Source of the DNA: Candidatus Aramenus sulfurataquae
GTDB lineage: Archaea > Thermoproteota > Thermoprotei_A > Sulfolobales > Sulfolobaceae
DNA: 64,000 nt
Reading direction: 5' to 3'
Assembly: GCA_000565255.1 (NCBI GenBank)
Contig: ASRH01000007.1
Location: 1 to 64,000, forward strand
In this document: positions 1 to 8,642 of the stretch, in pieces
Numbering within the stretch: position 1 is the stretch's first letter
Layout: every line of letters starts with the position of its first letter
Notes under the pieces: generated by a model
Databases searched by the model: none
What the model was told of the DNA's origin: nothing
What the model saw: only the letters and a program-made list of their open reading frames with translations
Translations under genes and position numbers: made by a program

Positions 1-5
1 GCCAG

Positions 6-227
6 TTAGATCTTCTTTTCTATTCTGTATAGCCTTACTGCCTCGTTAAAGCTTTCGGCGAATCTCTCCACCCTCTTCCTCAGTATTCTAGACGTGACGA
101 AGTTCAACGGCACTTCCACCTCTACTTCCATGTCCACTGCGCCCTCCCTTACCTTGAACATCACTAGGCTAGAGAGCCCTACGCCCTGAGGTAACGCGGG
201 AACTGCCGTTGAACCTCTGTGGTTCAA
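6..227 (-). CDS. small protein, possible truncated SRPBCC/DUF3211-like remnant
   Basis: A 73-residue ORF with a TTG start. The C-terminal two thirds alternate hydrophobic and charged residues and end in a long basic/amphipathic helix rich in Arg, Phe and Glu, which resembles the last helix of SRPBCC (CoxG/DUF3211-like) lipid-binding proteins of Sulfolobales. Those are usually about 140 residues, so most of the beta-sheet would be missing here. Upstream sequence is occupied by the divergent gene at 262, so there is no room for the absent N-terminus. It may be a small intact protein or a 5'-truncated relic; the family link is inferred from residue pattern only. Confidence 0.45.
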   Translation of the reverse strand: MNHRGSTAVPALPQGVGLSSLVMFKVREGAVDMEVEVEVPLNFVTSRILRKRVERFAESFNEAVRLYRIEKKI

Positions 228-229
228 AT

Positions 230-260
230 AGATTTAATAATCTTCCGAGAGAGTTAATTT
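230..260. promoter_or_regulatory. overlapping divergent promoters
   Basis: The 34 bases between the TTG start at 227 and the GTG start at 262 contain an AT-rich box, TTTAATAA at 232-239, about 26 bases before the plus-strand start. A second box (AAATTAAC read on the minus strand, 252-259) lies about 28 bases before the minus-strand start. Both spacings fit archaeal TATA boxes serving leaderless transcripts. Confidence 0.5.
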
Positions 261-261
261 A

Positions 262-570
262 GTGATTTGCCCGTATTACAACAATGGATATTGTAACTCT
301 CCCATTGCCCCTAAAAAGGACGTCACGTCTCGCCTCTGTTTCTCCAATTTTAGGAAATGTCAGTACTTCGGCGAGGTAATAGAAGTCAAGGAGCTAAACT
401 TAAGGCAGAAAGTCAAGAGCGACTGCCCATATTTTCTCCTCAAGGATCAAGGTGGAGAATACGTGCCCTTCTGTAAGGTCTTGAACTTTAGGATAACGGA
501 GAGCCAGGCGGCTAACTGTAGCCTACACTGGCAGAGCTGTCCTTTAAGGGAGTTGGCAGAGGTAGGCTAA
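262..570 (+). CDS. cysteine-rich protein with duplicated four-Cys unit
   Basis: A 102-residue protein starting at GTG. It carries eight cysteines in two similar halves: C3, C11, C26, C33 and C55, C71, C86, C93. Each half opens with Cys-Pro-Tyr, and in both the last three cysteines are spaced 14 and 6 residues apart, so the protein looks like an internal duplication of a metal-binding unit (zinc or Fe-S). No membrane segment or signal peptide is present. It is transcribed divergently from the small ORF at 6-227. No named family was recognised; a metal-binding role is inferred from the cysteine pattern. Confidence 0.7.
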   Translation: MICPYYNNGYCNSPIAPKKDVTSRLCFSNFRKCQYFGEVIEVKELNLRQKVKSDCPYFLLKDQGGEYVPFCKVLNFRITESQAANCSLHWQSCPLRELAEVG

Positions 571-665
571 GTCAACACAAGGCTAGTAACGGGAGACAAG
601 GGGTCTCTGTCAAAACCGTTAAAGTGCGTTTGCGAGTATACCTAGGCAAAAAGAGCCTTACTAGC

Positions 666-1748
666 TTAGCTCCACTTTATCACTGTTTTTATCTCCCCGG
701 AAGGCTTCTTCATAAGCGCCTCCGTTGCCTGTTCTGGACTAATAACGCTGGTGATCATCTTGTTTAAGAGCCCTCCGTATCTCTCCTTCCACATGGTAAG
801 GTAGTTCACGGCCTCAGCGAAGTCCTCCTTGCTGGCGTTGACGCTCCCTACTACTGCGATGTTGTTCTCCACTATTGACGTCACGAGTTCAGCGTCTACC
901 TTGGCAGAGTCGTTTGAGGAAGTGCCAAATAGCACTAAGATGCTGTTCTTGTTCATCTTGCCCAAGAGCGGGATAAACGCCGAGGGGTATCCGCTAGTGT
1001 CGACAACGACGTCCGCTTTGGGTAGCTCAGCGTATCCCTTTGACGTGTTGTAGAAGGTTGCGTCTATTGTCTCCGCTATGACACTTTCTGCAGGTGAGGG
1101 GTCCCTCCTGTTTAGCATGTAAACGTTGAACCCGTAGGTAGCAAACATCAGTGAAAAGAAAGTGCCAATGGGGCCAGTGCCGACGACGAACGCGTTTCTG
1201 CACTCGTAGCTGGAGTCCCCGCAGGTCCACAACATCCTCTTCTGTATGTGTATCACCTGCCCCACTGCCTTTACCACGTTTGACAGGGGTTCGGTTAGCA
1301 CAGCTATATCAGCTATTGCCCTAGGTACCTTGACTAAGTAGGAAGCGCTGTCCACGAACTCCTCCCTCATGAAGCCGTTGAGCCCCCTTATTCCGGCCTC
1401 CACGAAGTTTCCCGTCTCGCAGAAGTCCTGCCTGCCTATCCTGCAGTTTAAGCAAACCCCGCACCCCCTTCTGACAACGGGCACCACTAGGTCTCCCTTC
1501 TTCAAGTGGGTGACCCCTTCACCTACCTCTTCCACCACGCCCAAACCCTCGTGTCCCAGGATGAGCTCTCCGGAGTTGTCTGGGGGCCTCGCGAACGTTA
1601 TCTTACCGCCAACTATACCCCTGTCGGTACCGCAGATTCCTGTGTACAGCGTCCTTATCCTCACCCTCCCCGGGAGGACGGGCTCGTGTAGGTCTACGTC
1701 CTTAACTTCAGCGCCGACGTTAGGAGGCCTTACAACTATTGCTTTCAT
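666..1748 (-). CDS. gdh: glucose 1-dehydrogenase, zinc-dependent, NAD(P)-linked
   Basis: A 360-residue medium-chain dehydrogenase close in length and sequence to the characterised Sulfolobus solfataricus glucose dehydrogenase, which oxidises glucose and galactose to the lactone in the branched Entner-Doudoroff pathway. Visible residues: catalytic-zinc ligands C39, H66 and E67; structural-zinc cysteines C96, C99, C102 and C110; a Rossmann motif VVGTGPIG near residue 188 followed by Asn-Arg-Arg after the second strand, which in the known enzyme allows NADP binding. It starts at ATG with a TATA-like box about 26 bases upstream and stands alone. Pentose or other aldose substrates are also possible. 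Confidence 0.9.
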   Translation of the reverse strand: MKAIVVRPPNVGAEVKDVDLHEPVLPGRVRIRTLYTGICGTDRGIVGGKITFARPPDNSGELILGHEGLGVVEEVGEGVTHLKKGDLVVPVVRRGCGVCLNCRIGRQDFCETGNFVEAGIRGLNGFMREEFVDSASYLVKVPRAIADIAVLTEPLSNVVKAVGQVIHIQKRMLWTCGDSSYECRNAFVVGTGPIGTFFSLMFATYGFNVYMLNRRDPSPAESVIAETIDATFYNTSKGYAELPKADVVVDTSGYPSAFIPLLGKMNKNSILVLFGTSSNDSAKVDAELVTSIVENNIAVVGSVNASKEDFAEAVNYLTMWKERYGGLLNKMITSVISPEQATEALMKKPSGEIKTVIKWS

Positions 1749-1767
1749 ACTAATACCTTAGTAATTA

Positions 1768-1779
1768 CATTTAAAAAAG
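1768..1779 (-). promoter_or_regulatory. TATA box of glucose dehydrogenase
   Basis: Read on the minus strand the box is CTTTTTTAAATG, centred about 26 bases before the ATG at 1748, so the transcript is expected to be leaderless or nearly so. Confidence 0.55.
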
Positions 1780-1897
1780 CCTAGCGGGAATGTTTTAAAA
1801 CTTACTTCCTGATAATAACCTCCACGCTCAGACGACAGAAAATATCGGGTATTATTAAGTGCAAACTCAAAAAAGGTTTTACTGGAAGGAGTAATTC

Positions 1898-3868
1898 GTG
1901 TATTTTGCATTTATCAGGGATAACAGGAAGCTTGTGTACAAGAACGGTGTTGTGGAGGAGTACGGCGATAAGCTAAAGGTAAGGGACGAGGTAATAGGCT
2001 ACGTCCTTGCGCCTCAGGGGGACAAGCTCAAACAGACTAAGGTTCCGGTCTACGATTGTAGCAAGGTGAATTTCTCTGGCACTTTGAAGGCAAAGGCTAA
2101 CGACTTTTACGTGTTTGAGTCCCCGGACGCCCTCTGTCTGTACTTTGGCTCTCTCTACAGAGAGATAATAGGCTATAGGTACGATATAGTAGCTGGGAGG
2201 CCGATCGTGAAGGGGGACAGGGATGCGCTGATAAGGAACATGGACTCCTACGAGGTTATCCAGTTTGCACTCAAGAACTACTCTAACGACCCAGAAGTGT
2301 TGAGGAACGCGGTAATAGGGCTTACTAAGTTGGGGAAATGCGAGGAAGCCGTATCTCTTTACTCCTCCTTGGACAAGAAGTACCCAGAGGAGTCCTTGGC
2401 AGTAGCTGAGTGCTACGAGAAGGTCGGGAAGGAACTGGAGGCCTTGAAGATATACTCCTTCTTCTCCGAGGACAAGTACAGGGAGCTCGAGGCGAAGCTG
2501 AGGGAGAGGGTTGACAATCTCATAGCCCAATATAACCAGACCAACAACGTGAAGCCCCTGTTGGACGCCCTAGAGGTCCTCCCTACATACGACGCCCCAG
2601 CGTTGAAACTGGGCTGGCACTACTTAAAGAGGAAGAACTGGGAAGAGGCAGTCAAGTACTTTGAGGAGGCAGTTAAGAGGTCGAACGGCTTCCAGAACCT
2701 CCTAATGTTGGCATACGCCTACGTTAAGAAAGGGGAGTACAAGAGGGCCTTTGACCTAATCAACAACGCTGAGAAGATAAGGAGAACCGCCTACTCCGCC
2801 TACTTAAAGGGCCTGGCTTTGGAGGGGTTGAACGCCTCAAAGAACGCGGAGAAGGAATTCATTTACGCCTGCAAGGAAGGAGTGGTGGAGGCTTGCGACA
2901 AGGTGGACCCCGGTAAAGTGTACTCCCCTAAGGAGTTCTCCCCAGAACAGTGGCTAGGCTACGTGCTCTACGGCTACGAGGTAAAGTCTATCATTGGCAA
3001 CGGGGGAATGGGCTACGTACTTATGGTGGAGAAGAACGGTAAGAGGTACGCCATGAAGATAATGAAGAAGGAGTACAAGTTCTCTGAAATGCTTTACGAG
3101 GTCGCAAAGATGCAGGAGATATCCAAGGGCTCCCGTTATGTTGTCAGGATACTCTCCAGCTTCATAGACGAGAACTGGTCCGACTACTTCTCCTCCCCTC
3201 CGGCAATAGTAATGGAGTACATGGAGGGAGGAGACTTGAGGAGCGTCTTGGTAAGCGACGAGTACATGAGCTTGAGGCACTCCGTGAAGTGGCCAGAGGT
3301 GGTGGCAGTTATCTTCAGCAAGGTAGCTCAAGGAGTTATTCACATGCACAAGGAGGGGTACGTTCACTGCGACATAAAGCCTTCAAATATCCTCTTTACA
3401 GCGAAGTTGCCCAAGTACGGTGAAGAGGCCCTAAACGCTGTGCTCAACGAAGAGGTCACGCCAAAGCTCTCTGACCTAGGCAGCGCAGTAAAGCTTGGGG
3501 TTCCGGTAGTACACTATACACCCTACTACGCACACCCCGTGCAAAGGTTCGGGAATAGAGCTGACTACTCAATGGACGCCTACTCCTTTGTGGTCTCGCT
3601 GTACGTGGCTCTCACCAACAACTTCCCGTTCTCAGAGTGGTTAGAGAGGGAAATAGAAGACGCTGTCACTAACTCCCAAGCTAGGGAGCAGGCTTTGAGG
3701 GACTTCTATAACGCGGAGCCCAGGATGGACTACGTTCCCAACGAGTACAGATGGCTGATAGAGAAGGGGTTAAGGGGGGAGCTCACTATGGAGGAGATAG
3801 CTAGGGAACTAAGGAACATAGCCACCGCGGTCTATGGTATAGATTACAACGCCCTTGTGGTGGTCTGA
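1898..3868 (+). CDS. TPR-repeat Ser/Thr protein kinase
   Basis: A 656-residue protein starting at GTG. Residues 1-100 form an uncharacterised beta-rich domain, about 110-335 a helical region with tetratricopeptide-like repeats, and about 355-650 a Hanks-type kinase domain. Kinase signatures: glycine loop GNGGMGYV from 368, invariant lysine K387, catalytic loop HCDIKPSN at 490-497 (HCD instead of HRD) and DLG at 526-528 (instead of DFG). TPR-kinases of this layout are known in Sulfolobales; ArnC of S. acidocaldarius phosphorylates the archaellum regulators ArnA and ArnB. Homologues of those regulators lie 30 kb away in this window, so it is a candidate kinase for them. It is cytosolic and monocistronic. 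Confidence 0.9.
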   Translation: MYFAFIRDNRKLVYKNGVVEEYGDKLKVRDEVIGYVLAPQGDKLKQTKVPVYDCSKVNFSGTLKAKANDFYVFESPDALCLYFGSLYREIIGYRYDIVAGRPIVKGDRDALIRNMDSYEVIQFALKNYSNDPEVLRNAVIGLTKLGKCEEAVSLYSSLDKKYPEESLAVAECYEKVGKELEALKIYSFFSEDKYRELEAKLRERVDNLIAQYNQTNNVKPLLDALEVLPTYDAPALKLGWHYLKRKNWEEAVKYFEEAVKRSNGFQNLLMLAYAYVKKGEYKRAFDLINNAEKIRRTAYSAYLKGLALEGLNASKNAEKEFIYACKEGVVEACDKVDPGKVYSPKEFSPEQWLGYVLYGYEVKSIIGNGGMGYVLMVEKNGKRYAMKIMKKEYKFSEMLYEVAKMQEISKGSRYVVRILSSFIDENWSDYFSSPPAIVMEYMEGGDLRSVLVSDEYMSLRHSVKWPEVVAVIFSKVAQGVIHMHKEGYVHCDIKPSNILFTAKLPKYGEEALNAVLNEEVTPKLSDLGSAVKLGVPVVHYTPYYAHPVQRFGNRADYSMDAYSFVVSLYVALTNNFPFSEWLEREIEDAVTNSQAREQALRDFYNAEPRMDYVPNEYRWLIEKGLRGELTMEEIARELRNIATAVYGIDYNALVVV

Positions 3869-3968
3869 GTTTTTCTAAGATACTATTTTTAAGCAGGGCT
3901 TTCCAACGTAGATTGAACCACAAAGCTTATAGCTACTCAGTGCTACTATAAAAGATTAAGTGATACAA

Positions 3969-4151
3969 ATGATGGAATACAGAAAAGTCTTTGAGGGGGC
4001 TGCGTACAGCATATACGAGGACGAAGAGGCTACCTTGGTACTGTTAGAGGGGAAGCCTGTAGCGTCCTCTTGCATAGAGCATGGAAATCACGCGTTGTTT
4101 GACTTTGAATGCCCCCACGTAGAAAGACTAATGAAGAAAATTTTTTCTTAA
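3969..4151 (+). CDS. small conserved-type hypothetical protein
   Basis: About 60 residues from the ATG at 3969; an in-frame GTG at 3960 is an alternative start. The N-terminal half looks like two or three beta-strands, and the C-terminal half contains Cys-x2-His, a second Cys-Pro-His and an amphipathic helix, so a metal site is possible. TATA-like boxes occur upstream (TTATAG near 3928 and TATAAA at 3947). The gene converges on the RidA gene, 12 bases away. Function not recognised. Confidence 0.55.
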   Translation: MMEYRKVFEGAAYSIYEDEEATLVLLEGKPVASSCIEHGNHALFDFECPHVERLMKKIFS

Positions 4152-4163
4152 ACACTCCCGGGT

Positions 4164-4541
4164 TCACTCTGAGGCTATACACGCTACTTCTATAAGTACG
4201 TCCTTTGGGAGTCTAGAAACCTCTACAGTAACCCTGGCTGGGGGTTCCTTTGAGAAATAGGAGGAGTATACCTCGTTAAAGGCTGGGAAATCGTTCATGT
4301 TCTTTAAGTAAACAAACGCCATAACAACGTTGTCCATGGAAAGCCCCTTCGCCTCTAGAATCGCCTTTATGTTCTCCATTACCTGCTTAGTTTGTTCTCT
4401 TATTCCTCCGCTAACTACGTTGTTGGTGTTTGGATCTACGGGGATTTGTCCAGACACGAAAATTAGGCTTGACGACTTTATAGCTTGGGAATAGGGGCCT
4501 ATTGGCTTAGGAGCCCTCTCTGAGAAGACTACTTCTTTCAT
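4164..4541 (-). CDS. ridA: RidA family enamine/imine deaminase
   Basis: A 125-residue protein of the YjgF/YER057c/UK114 family, full length for the family. These trimeric cytosolic enzymes hydrolyse reactive 2-aminoacrylate formed by PLP enzymes. The carboxylate-binding arginine is R103 in the PARVTVEV strand, and the C-terminal E118 in the conserved IEVACIA strand is present. It sits 24 bases downstream of the CBS-domain gene on the same strand, so the two may be co-transcribed. Confidence 0.93.
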   Translation of the reverse strand: MKEVVFSERAPKPIGPYSQAIKSSSLIFVSGQIPVDPNTNNVVSGGIREQTKQVMENIKAILEAKGLSMDNVVMAFVYLKNMNDFPAFNEVYSSYFSKEPPARVTVEVSRLPKDVLIEVACIASE

Positions 4542-4565
4542 GATAAGGGGAAATGGCCCTTCTCC

Positions 4566-5405
4566 TTAAATAACTTTTTTCTTCGATACGTAGGCCAAGT
4601 GCATTTGGTAGTGCAGGGCTATGAGGAGGTCTCTCTCCGTTATTATCCCCTTCGGCCTCCCGTCCTTGTCGAGTATAACTAAGGAGCCAATGTTGTTATC
4701 TATAAGAAGCGCCGCTGCCTCGTTTATCGATCTGTCCTCCTCAATCGTTATGAGCTTATTCCTCATGACCTCCTTTACTTTCCTGCCGAAGAAAACGTCG
4801 GGGTCAAGCTTGTTGACTGCCTTTCCAGCCACCTTCACGGAGTCGGCTGCGGTGATCATTCCTATGGCCTTCCCATCGTCGTCGACCACGGGCAACCTCC
4901 TATAGCCTCTGTTTAGCATCTGCCTAGTAGCCTGCTCTAAGAGCGTCTCGGAGTAGACCGTTGAAACCTTCCTAGACATGAACTTGCTAACTGGGAACAT
5001 TTGGTCCATGTCTTGGAAGGCTAAGAGGAACTCCCTCTCTGTCACGATGCCCACGGGTTTTCCCTTCACGTCTACAATAGGGAGGGCGCCGAAGTTCCTG
5101 GTTACCATAATGGTCATCGCTTCCATCACGTCTGTGTCCTCTGTCACTGTCACAGGGTTGGGCGTCATGTAGTCGGCGGCATTAGCGTTCCCTAGTCTAT
5201 ACAAGTCGCCCTGGGTACAGCTTGTGGGGCAGAAGCTTAGGAACACCGAGAGTAGGTCTCTCGTAGAGAGTATGCCGTGTAATTTCTCGTTTGCCACTAG
5301 AACCCTTCCTATTCCTCTGTCGTTGACCTTCGCGAATGCCTCAAGGAGTTTTCCGTCAAGTGAAACAATTGGAGGGTTAATTATCTTAAGAGTTTTTACT
5401 ATCAT
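4566..5405 (-). CDS. four-CBS-domain protein
   Basis: A 279-residue protein made of four CBS motifs (roughly residues 5-60, 78-135, 140-195 and 212-268) and nothing else. The repeats show the usual pattern: a DVMxxNxVTV-like opening and a GIVTERDLL-like close. Paired CBS domains bind adenosine nucleotides or S-adenosylmethionine and usually regulate a partner; which ligand or partner cannot be read here. A Cys-Pro-Thr-Ser-Cys insertion follows the first repeat near residue 59. It has a well-placed TATA box (TTTTATAAAT, 5427-5436) and diverges from the Nudix gene. Two more CBS proteins occur at 24135 and 27561. Confidence 0.88.
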   Translation of the reverse strand: MIVKTLKIINPPIVSLDGKLLEAFAKVNDRGIGRVLVANEKLHGILSTRDLLSVFLSFCPTSCTQGDLYRLGNANAADYMTPNPVTVTEDTDVMEAMTIMVTRNFGALPIVDVKGKPVGIVTEREFLLAFQDMDQMFPVSKFMSRKVSTVYSETLLEQATRQMLNRGYRRLPVVDDDGKAIGMITAADSVKVAGKAVNKLDPDVFFGRKVKEVMRNKLITIEEDRSINEAAALLIDNNIGSLVILDKDGRPKGIITERDLLIALHYQMHLAYVSKKKVI

Positions 5406-5426
5406 ATTTACATATTGGAATAAGGA

Positions 5427-5468
5427 TTTTATAAATGTTCTGAAAGAAGGGAACGTCGGCTTTTAAGC
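5427..5468. promoter_or_regulatory. divergent promoters of CBS and Nudix genes
   Basis: For the minus-strand CBS gene, ATTTATAAAA at 5427-5436 is centred 26 bases before the ATG at 5405. For the plus-strand Nudix gene, TTTTAAGC at 5461-5468 is centred 25 bases before the ATG at 5489. This spacing favours ATG 5489 over the in-frame TTG at 5483. Confidence 0.6.
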
Positions 5469-5488
5469 GATCTTGCGTTTCATTGCAT

Positions 5489-5932
5489 ATGGAAATTCCA
5501 ACGTGTCTCTCGATAGTCGTCAATCAAAGTCAGGTCTTAATGATAGAGAAAAAGAGGGGAATAGGCAAAGGATACTTGACATTTCCAGGGGGGAAAGTAG
5601 AGGAGGAGAGTCCAGAGGAGTGCGCAATAAGAGAACTGGAGGAAGAGGTAGGAGTTAAGGGCTACGACCCTAAGTTCGCCGGAAGAATTCTGTTCAGACA
5701 GTTGAACGGTAGGGTGATGAGTATGTATATCTACTTGTTCACCAAGTTCCAGGGAGAGCCAAGAGAGACCGAGGAGGCTAAGCCCATTTGGTGGGGAGTG
5801 GAAGAACTGCCCTTCGACAGGATGTGGCATGACGACAGATTTTGGCTCAGGAAGGTGCTCTCAGGGAAGGTAGTCGACTGCGTCTTCCTCTTCACAGACG
5901 ACTGGAGCGACATGGTGGAGGGGTACTGCTAG
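5489..5932 (+). CDS. Nudix hydrolase
   Basis: A 147-residue protein with a complete Nudix box at residues 34-56: Gly-x5-Glu-x7-Arg-Glu-Leu-x-Glu-Glu-x-Gly-Val. The family hydrolyses nucleoside diphosphates linked to another group; the size and the strands after the box suit an 8-oxo-dGTP or general (d)NTP pyrophosphohydrolase, but the substrate is not determined. ATG 5489 is preferred because a TATA box lies 25 bases upstream. Its last four bases overlap the convergent gene ending at 5929. Confidence 0.9.
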   Translation: MEIPTCLSIVVNQSQVLMIEKKRGIGKGYLTFPGGKVEEESPEECAIRELEEEVGVKGYDPKFAGRILFRQLNGRVMSMYIYLFTKFQGEPRETEEAKPIWWGVEELPFDRMWHDDRFWLRKVLSGKVVDCVFLFTDDWSDMVEGYC

Positions 5933-6198
5933 GAGAACTTGCAGGCTTTAGGCCTTTTAAAAACTGCGTTAACGAGAAGGGAGATGCAAACTTCTTCTTC
6001 CTTGTTACAGAGGAAAAGCTTCACGCCTTTAGCCTCTGCTTTTTTCACTGTTTCCTCGTCTAAGGAGGACACTACTAAAACGTCCTCTCTTTTTCCCTCG
6101 ACCTCATTTGCCGTCCCGTCCTCCCTTACCTCGAACTCCTTTCCTCCGTCAAACCTCACTATCAAGGCTTTACCTAAAGAGAATTGCGTACACTGCAA
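5929..6198 (-). CDS. hypothetical protein
   Basis: An 89-residue acidic protein with alternating beta-strand and helix character and cysteines at positions 3, 64, 71 and 86. It overlaps the upstream membrane-protein ORF by 29 bases on the same strand, which suggests translational coupling, and its 3' end overlaps the Nudix gene. No family recognised. Confidence 0.55.
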   Translation of the reverse strand: MQCTQFSLGKALIVRFDGGKEFEVREDGTANEVEGKREDVLVVSSLDEETVKKAEAKGVKLFLCNKEEEVCISLLVNAVFKRPKACKFS

Positions 6199-6364
6199 AT
6201 ATAGCTATTGATGCGCCAATTAAGAGCGCGCCCGTTGTCCTCACTAGGCCTCTGTTAATTTTCACTACGTCAAAGAATGACAACGCTACGTAAGAAATTC
6301 CATAGAAGAGAGAAATAATACCAATAAGGACCATTACTATCTCAGCAAATAATTGTGTATCCAA
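6170..6364 (-). CDS. small two-helix membrane protein
   Basis: A 64-residue protein beginning at TTG. Two hydrophobic stretches (about residues 7-31 and 44-63) separated by a short basic loop indicate a membrane hairpin. It is the first gene of a two-gene unit with the overlapping 89-residue ORF. An AT-rich box (TTTTTAAGTT on the minus strand) lies near the expected TATA position. Function unknown. Confidence 0.55.
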   Translation of the reverse strand: MDTQLFAEIVMVLIGIISLFYGISYVALSFFDVVKINRGLVRTTGALLIGASIAIFAVYAILFR

Positions 6365-6395
6365 ATTATTAAACGATTATTAACTTAAAAATTTT

Positions 6396-7370
6396 TTATT
6401 TATTATTCCTTAGATAACTCTCTAAAAGAGAAATCGAGATGTCATACCGATAGGACGTATTGAAGTGGCCGTCTTCGTACTCCTCGTACACGTGGTCCAC
6501 TTTGTGCTCCTTGAGCTTCCTGCGCAGTATGCGAAAGCCGTACTGTATGTTAAACTCGTCCTTTGTACCTACGTCCAAGTACACGAGCTTCCTCCTTAGC
6601 CTCTCGTAGTGCGAGTCCACAAGCCTCACTGGGTCCTTCTCTAGCCACTTCCTCCACACTCCCTCCAGTATTTCTCCAGTCTCAAGGTCGAAAGGTAGCT
6701 CTATGTCGCCAGAGGGCGTAGGGGAGTAAAAGGCCGACATGCCCACCACGTTTAACACGTTGAGGTCCTCCCTCCTCTTCCTGTTGACCTTTGCCCAGAA
6801 GTAGTCAAGCCACTCCTTTGGTCCCTTGAACTTCCTCAAGTGGGGGATTACCTTGGGGAAGAGTGGGAGGTAAACGTACTCAAAGTAGGCGTCGCCTGAG
6901 TGAGAGGCAATAGCCTTGATAGCATCGCTCTTCATTCCCAAGACGAGGGCTCCGTAGCCCCCAGAGGACTTCCCAATGACGCCTACCCTGTCTGTGCCGT
7001 AACGCTCCGCAAAGTAGGGGATTAGCTCCTTAAGGATGAAGTCCTCGTAGTTCCCCACAGCTGGAGAGTTGATGTACTGGTTTCCCCCGACCTTCGTGAA
7101 GGTGTCTGGTAGCACTATAACACTACCTTGTATCTTGCCCTCTGCCTTAAGTCTCTTGGCTTTGCTCAACATGTCCTCGGATAGTGGGTCGTAGTTCAGC
7201 TGTGAGAGAGCTGATGAAAGGTAGCCGCTTAAGTAGATCAAGAGGGGCCTCCCTTGGGGACTCTCCGGCTCTATTACCTCAACCCGTCTAACGTATGGAT
7301 CGCCGAGGGGATTGTCCCTCAGGGTGGAGCTTTCGAGGTAGAAAGTCTTTACCTCCAACTCAATACGCAC
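6396..7370 (-). CDS. alpha/beta hydrolase, esterase-D-like
   Basis: A 324-residue protein of the putative-esterase (PF00756-like) group. The nucleophile elbow is GKSSG with S135; a late His in the [10 protein letters not shown] region and an Asp in the GTKDEFN loop complete a plausible catalytic triad. There is no signal peptide, so it should be cytosolic. The substrate is unknown; the family includes S-formylglutathione hydrolases, feruloyl esterases and enterochelin-type esterases. It overlaps the upstream DUF429 gene by 11 bases, so the two are probably co-translated. Confidence 0.8.
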   Translation of the reverse strand: MRIELEVKTFYLESSTLRDNPLGDPYVRRVEVIEPESPQGRPLLIYLSGYLSSALSQLNYDPLSEDMLSKAKRLKAEGKIQGSVIVLPDTFTKVGGNQYINSPAVGNYEDFILKELIPYFAERYGTDRVGVIGKSSGGYGALVLGMKSDAIKAIASHSGDAYFEYVYLPLFPKVIPHLRKFKGPKEWLDYFWAKVNRKRREDLNVLNVVGMSAFYSPTPSGDIELPFDLETGEILEGVWRKWLEKDPVRLVDSHYERLRRKLVYLDVGTKDEFNIQYGFRILRRKLKEHKVDHVYEEYEDGHFNTSYRYDISISLLESYLRNNK

Positions 7371-7875
7371 CCTCTTCTAGGACGTACTTTCCTCCTCTCT
7401 TGGATAGCCCCACCTTAAAGTCTATCAAGTAAATCTCTCCATCATCGGCGCTAATTTTCAACGCTTTTCCCATGTCGTAGAAGAAGGCAGTTAAAGAGCA
7501 GATAACTGCGTCGAACTCGTCCTTCGACGTCGTGAAGCTCCTCCAGTCCAGGCCCATTAACTTCTCAGAGGAGGTGGGGTGCGTCTCTATGAGCCTCAAA
7601 TGCTTAGAGAGCCTCAAAGCCCTTACTACTAGAGACTCCATGAACGAGGGAGGCAAAACTTTCAGTCCCCGCCTCAGCATCTCCCTGTCCACGTGCCTGA
7701 AACCCCTTGAAGGAGAGAGGGGAGAGTCTATGGCAGACACCCTCGAATCCTTGCATAGCTCCACAATCTCTTCGTCGTCCTTAACGAAGTTAACGCTCAC
7801 TTCCCTGCCCTCCATTACTCCTACAGCCGTTTTCCTCCTCACAGCTAGGTCTATCCCACAATAAATAAAAGCCAA
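7360..7875 (-). CDS. DUF429 family protein
   Basis: A 171-residue protein whose opening strand YCGIDLAV and later AIDSPL motif match the DUF429 family, predicted RNase H-like-fold nucleases or ATPase relatives of unknown function. The TTG start at 7875 is needed to keep the first strand with its conserved Asp. That start is only 18 bases from the tpiA start on the other strand, so the tpiA TATA box falls inside this coding sequence. It is first in an overlapping pair with the esterase-like gene. Confidence 0.75.
   Translation of the reverse strand: MAFIYCGIDLAVRRKTAVGVMEGREVSVNFVKDDEEIVELCKDSRVSAIDSPLSPSRGFRHVDREMLRRGLKVLPPSFMESLVVRALRLSKHLRLIETHPTSSEKLMGLDWRSFTTSKDEFDAVICSLTAFFYDMGKALKISADDGEIYLIDFKVGLSKRGGKYVLEEGAY
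7859..7870 (+). promoter_or_regulatory. TATA box of tpiA inside DUF429 gene
   Basis: ATAAATAAAA at 7861-7870 is centred 28 bases before the tpiA ATG at 7894. It also encodes the first codons of the oppositely transcribed DUF429 gene. Confidence 0.55.
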
Positions 7876-7893
7876 GGCTTTTCCTCTAATTTT

Positions 7894-8586
7894 ATGAAAA
7901 AACCCATCGTCCTAATAAACTTCAAGGCATACGAGAACTCCTTTGGGAAAAAGGCAGTGGAGATGGCTAAGGTAATAGAGGGGGTAAGCAAGGACTACTC
8001 GGTTGACGTGATTATCTCAGTCCCAGCCACGGAGATCTACAGAATAGCCCAAGAGGTGTCCATCCCAGTCTACGCGGAGCACGTTGACGCAGTGGACCTG
8101 GGGGCAAGGACAGGGGCCATAACTGTGGAGATGATCAAGGAGGCAGGGGCTAAAGGGTCTTTGCTTAACCACAGCGAGAGGAGAATAAGGTTTGACGAGA
8201 TCGACGACGCGGTTAAAAAGTTGAGGAGAGAAGGGTTAGAGTCAGTAGTCTGTGTGGATAGGTACACCATGGTAGCCCCTGTTGGGATGATAGGCCCTGA
8301 CGCAGTTCTCATCGAGCCACCAGAGCTCATAGGTACTGGGATCTCGGTGTCTAGGGCTAAGCCAGAGGTGATAACAAAGGGGGTAGAGGAGATAAGGAAA
8401 ACGCCAGGGGTAGAGCTCATAGCTGGAGCGGGGATATCTACGGGGGAAGACGTGTACACTGCTATTAAGCTCGGCGCCTCTGGGATAGGGGTAGCAAGCG
8501 CAGTGATGAAGGCTAAGGAGCCAAGGAAAGTGGTGGAGGACTTCGTAAAGTCCGCATTAAGGGCAATAGAGGAAAAGGGGAGGTAG
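7894..8586 (+). CDS. tpiA: triosephosphate isomerase
   Basis: A 230-residue archaeal-type triosephosphate isomerase, shorter than the roughly 250-residue bacterial and eukaryotic enzymes, as usual for archaea. Catalytic residues are visible: N9 and K11 in the opening NFKAY strand, H93 in LNHSERR, and E141 in EPPELIGTG. The C-terminal phosphate-binding strands (AGAGI, GIGVASA) are intact. It interconverts dihydroxyacetone phosphate and glyceraldehyde 3-phosphate. Promoter at -28, leaderless ATG. Confidence 0.97.
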   Translation: MKKPIVLINFKAYENSFGKKAVEMAKVIEGVSKDYSVDVIISVPATEIYRIAQEVSIPVYAEHVDAVDLGARTGAITVEMIKEAGAKGSLLNHSERRIRFDEIDDAVKKLRREGLESVVCVDRYTMVAPVGMIGPDAVLIEPPELIGTGISVSRAKPEVITKGVEEIRKTPGVELIAGAGISTGEDVYTAIKLGASGIGVASAVMKAKEPRKVVEDFVKSALRAIEEKGR

Positions 8587-8642
8587 ATTTAAAAGATAAG
8601 TAACTTAATTGGATCACGTCACGGCGTTATTTAGGAAGGTGG

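Noticed and set aside
215-235. GGTTCAAAT sequence resembling a tRNA B box
   Set aside because: No cloverleaf, A box or acceptor stem is found around it; the sequence is promoter and start region.
829-1691. ORFs of 60-130 codons on the plus strand opposite the glucose dehydrogenase
   Set aside because: They are shadows of a clear gene with catalytic motifs; codon use and lack of promoters argue against coding.
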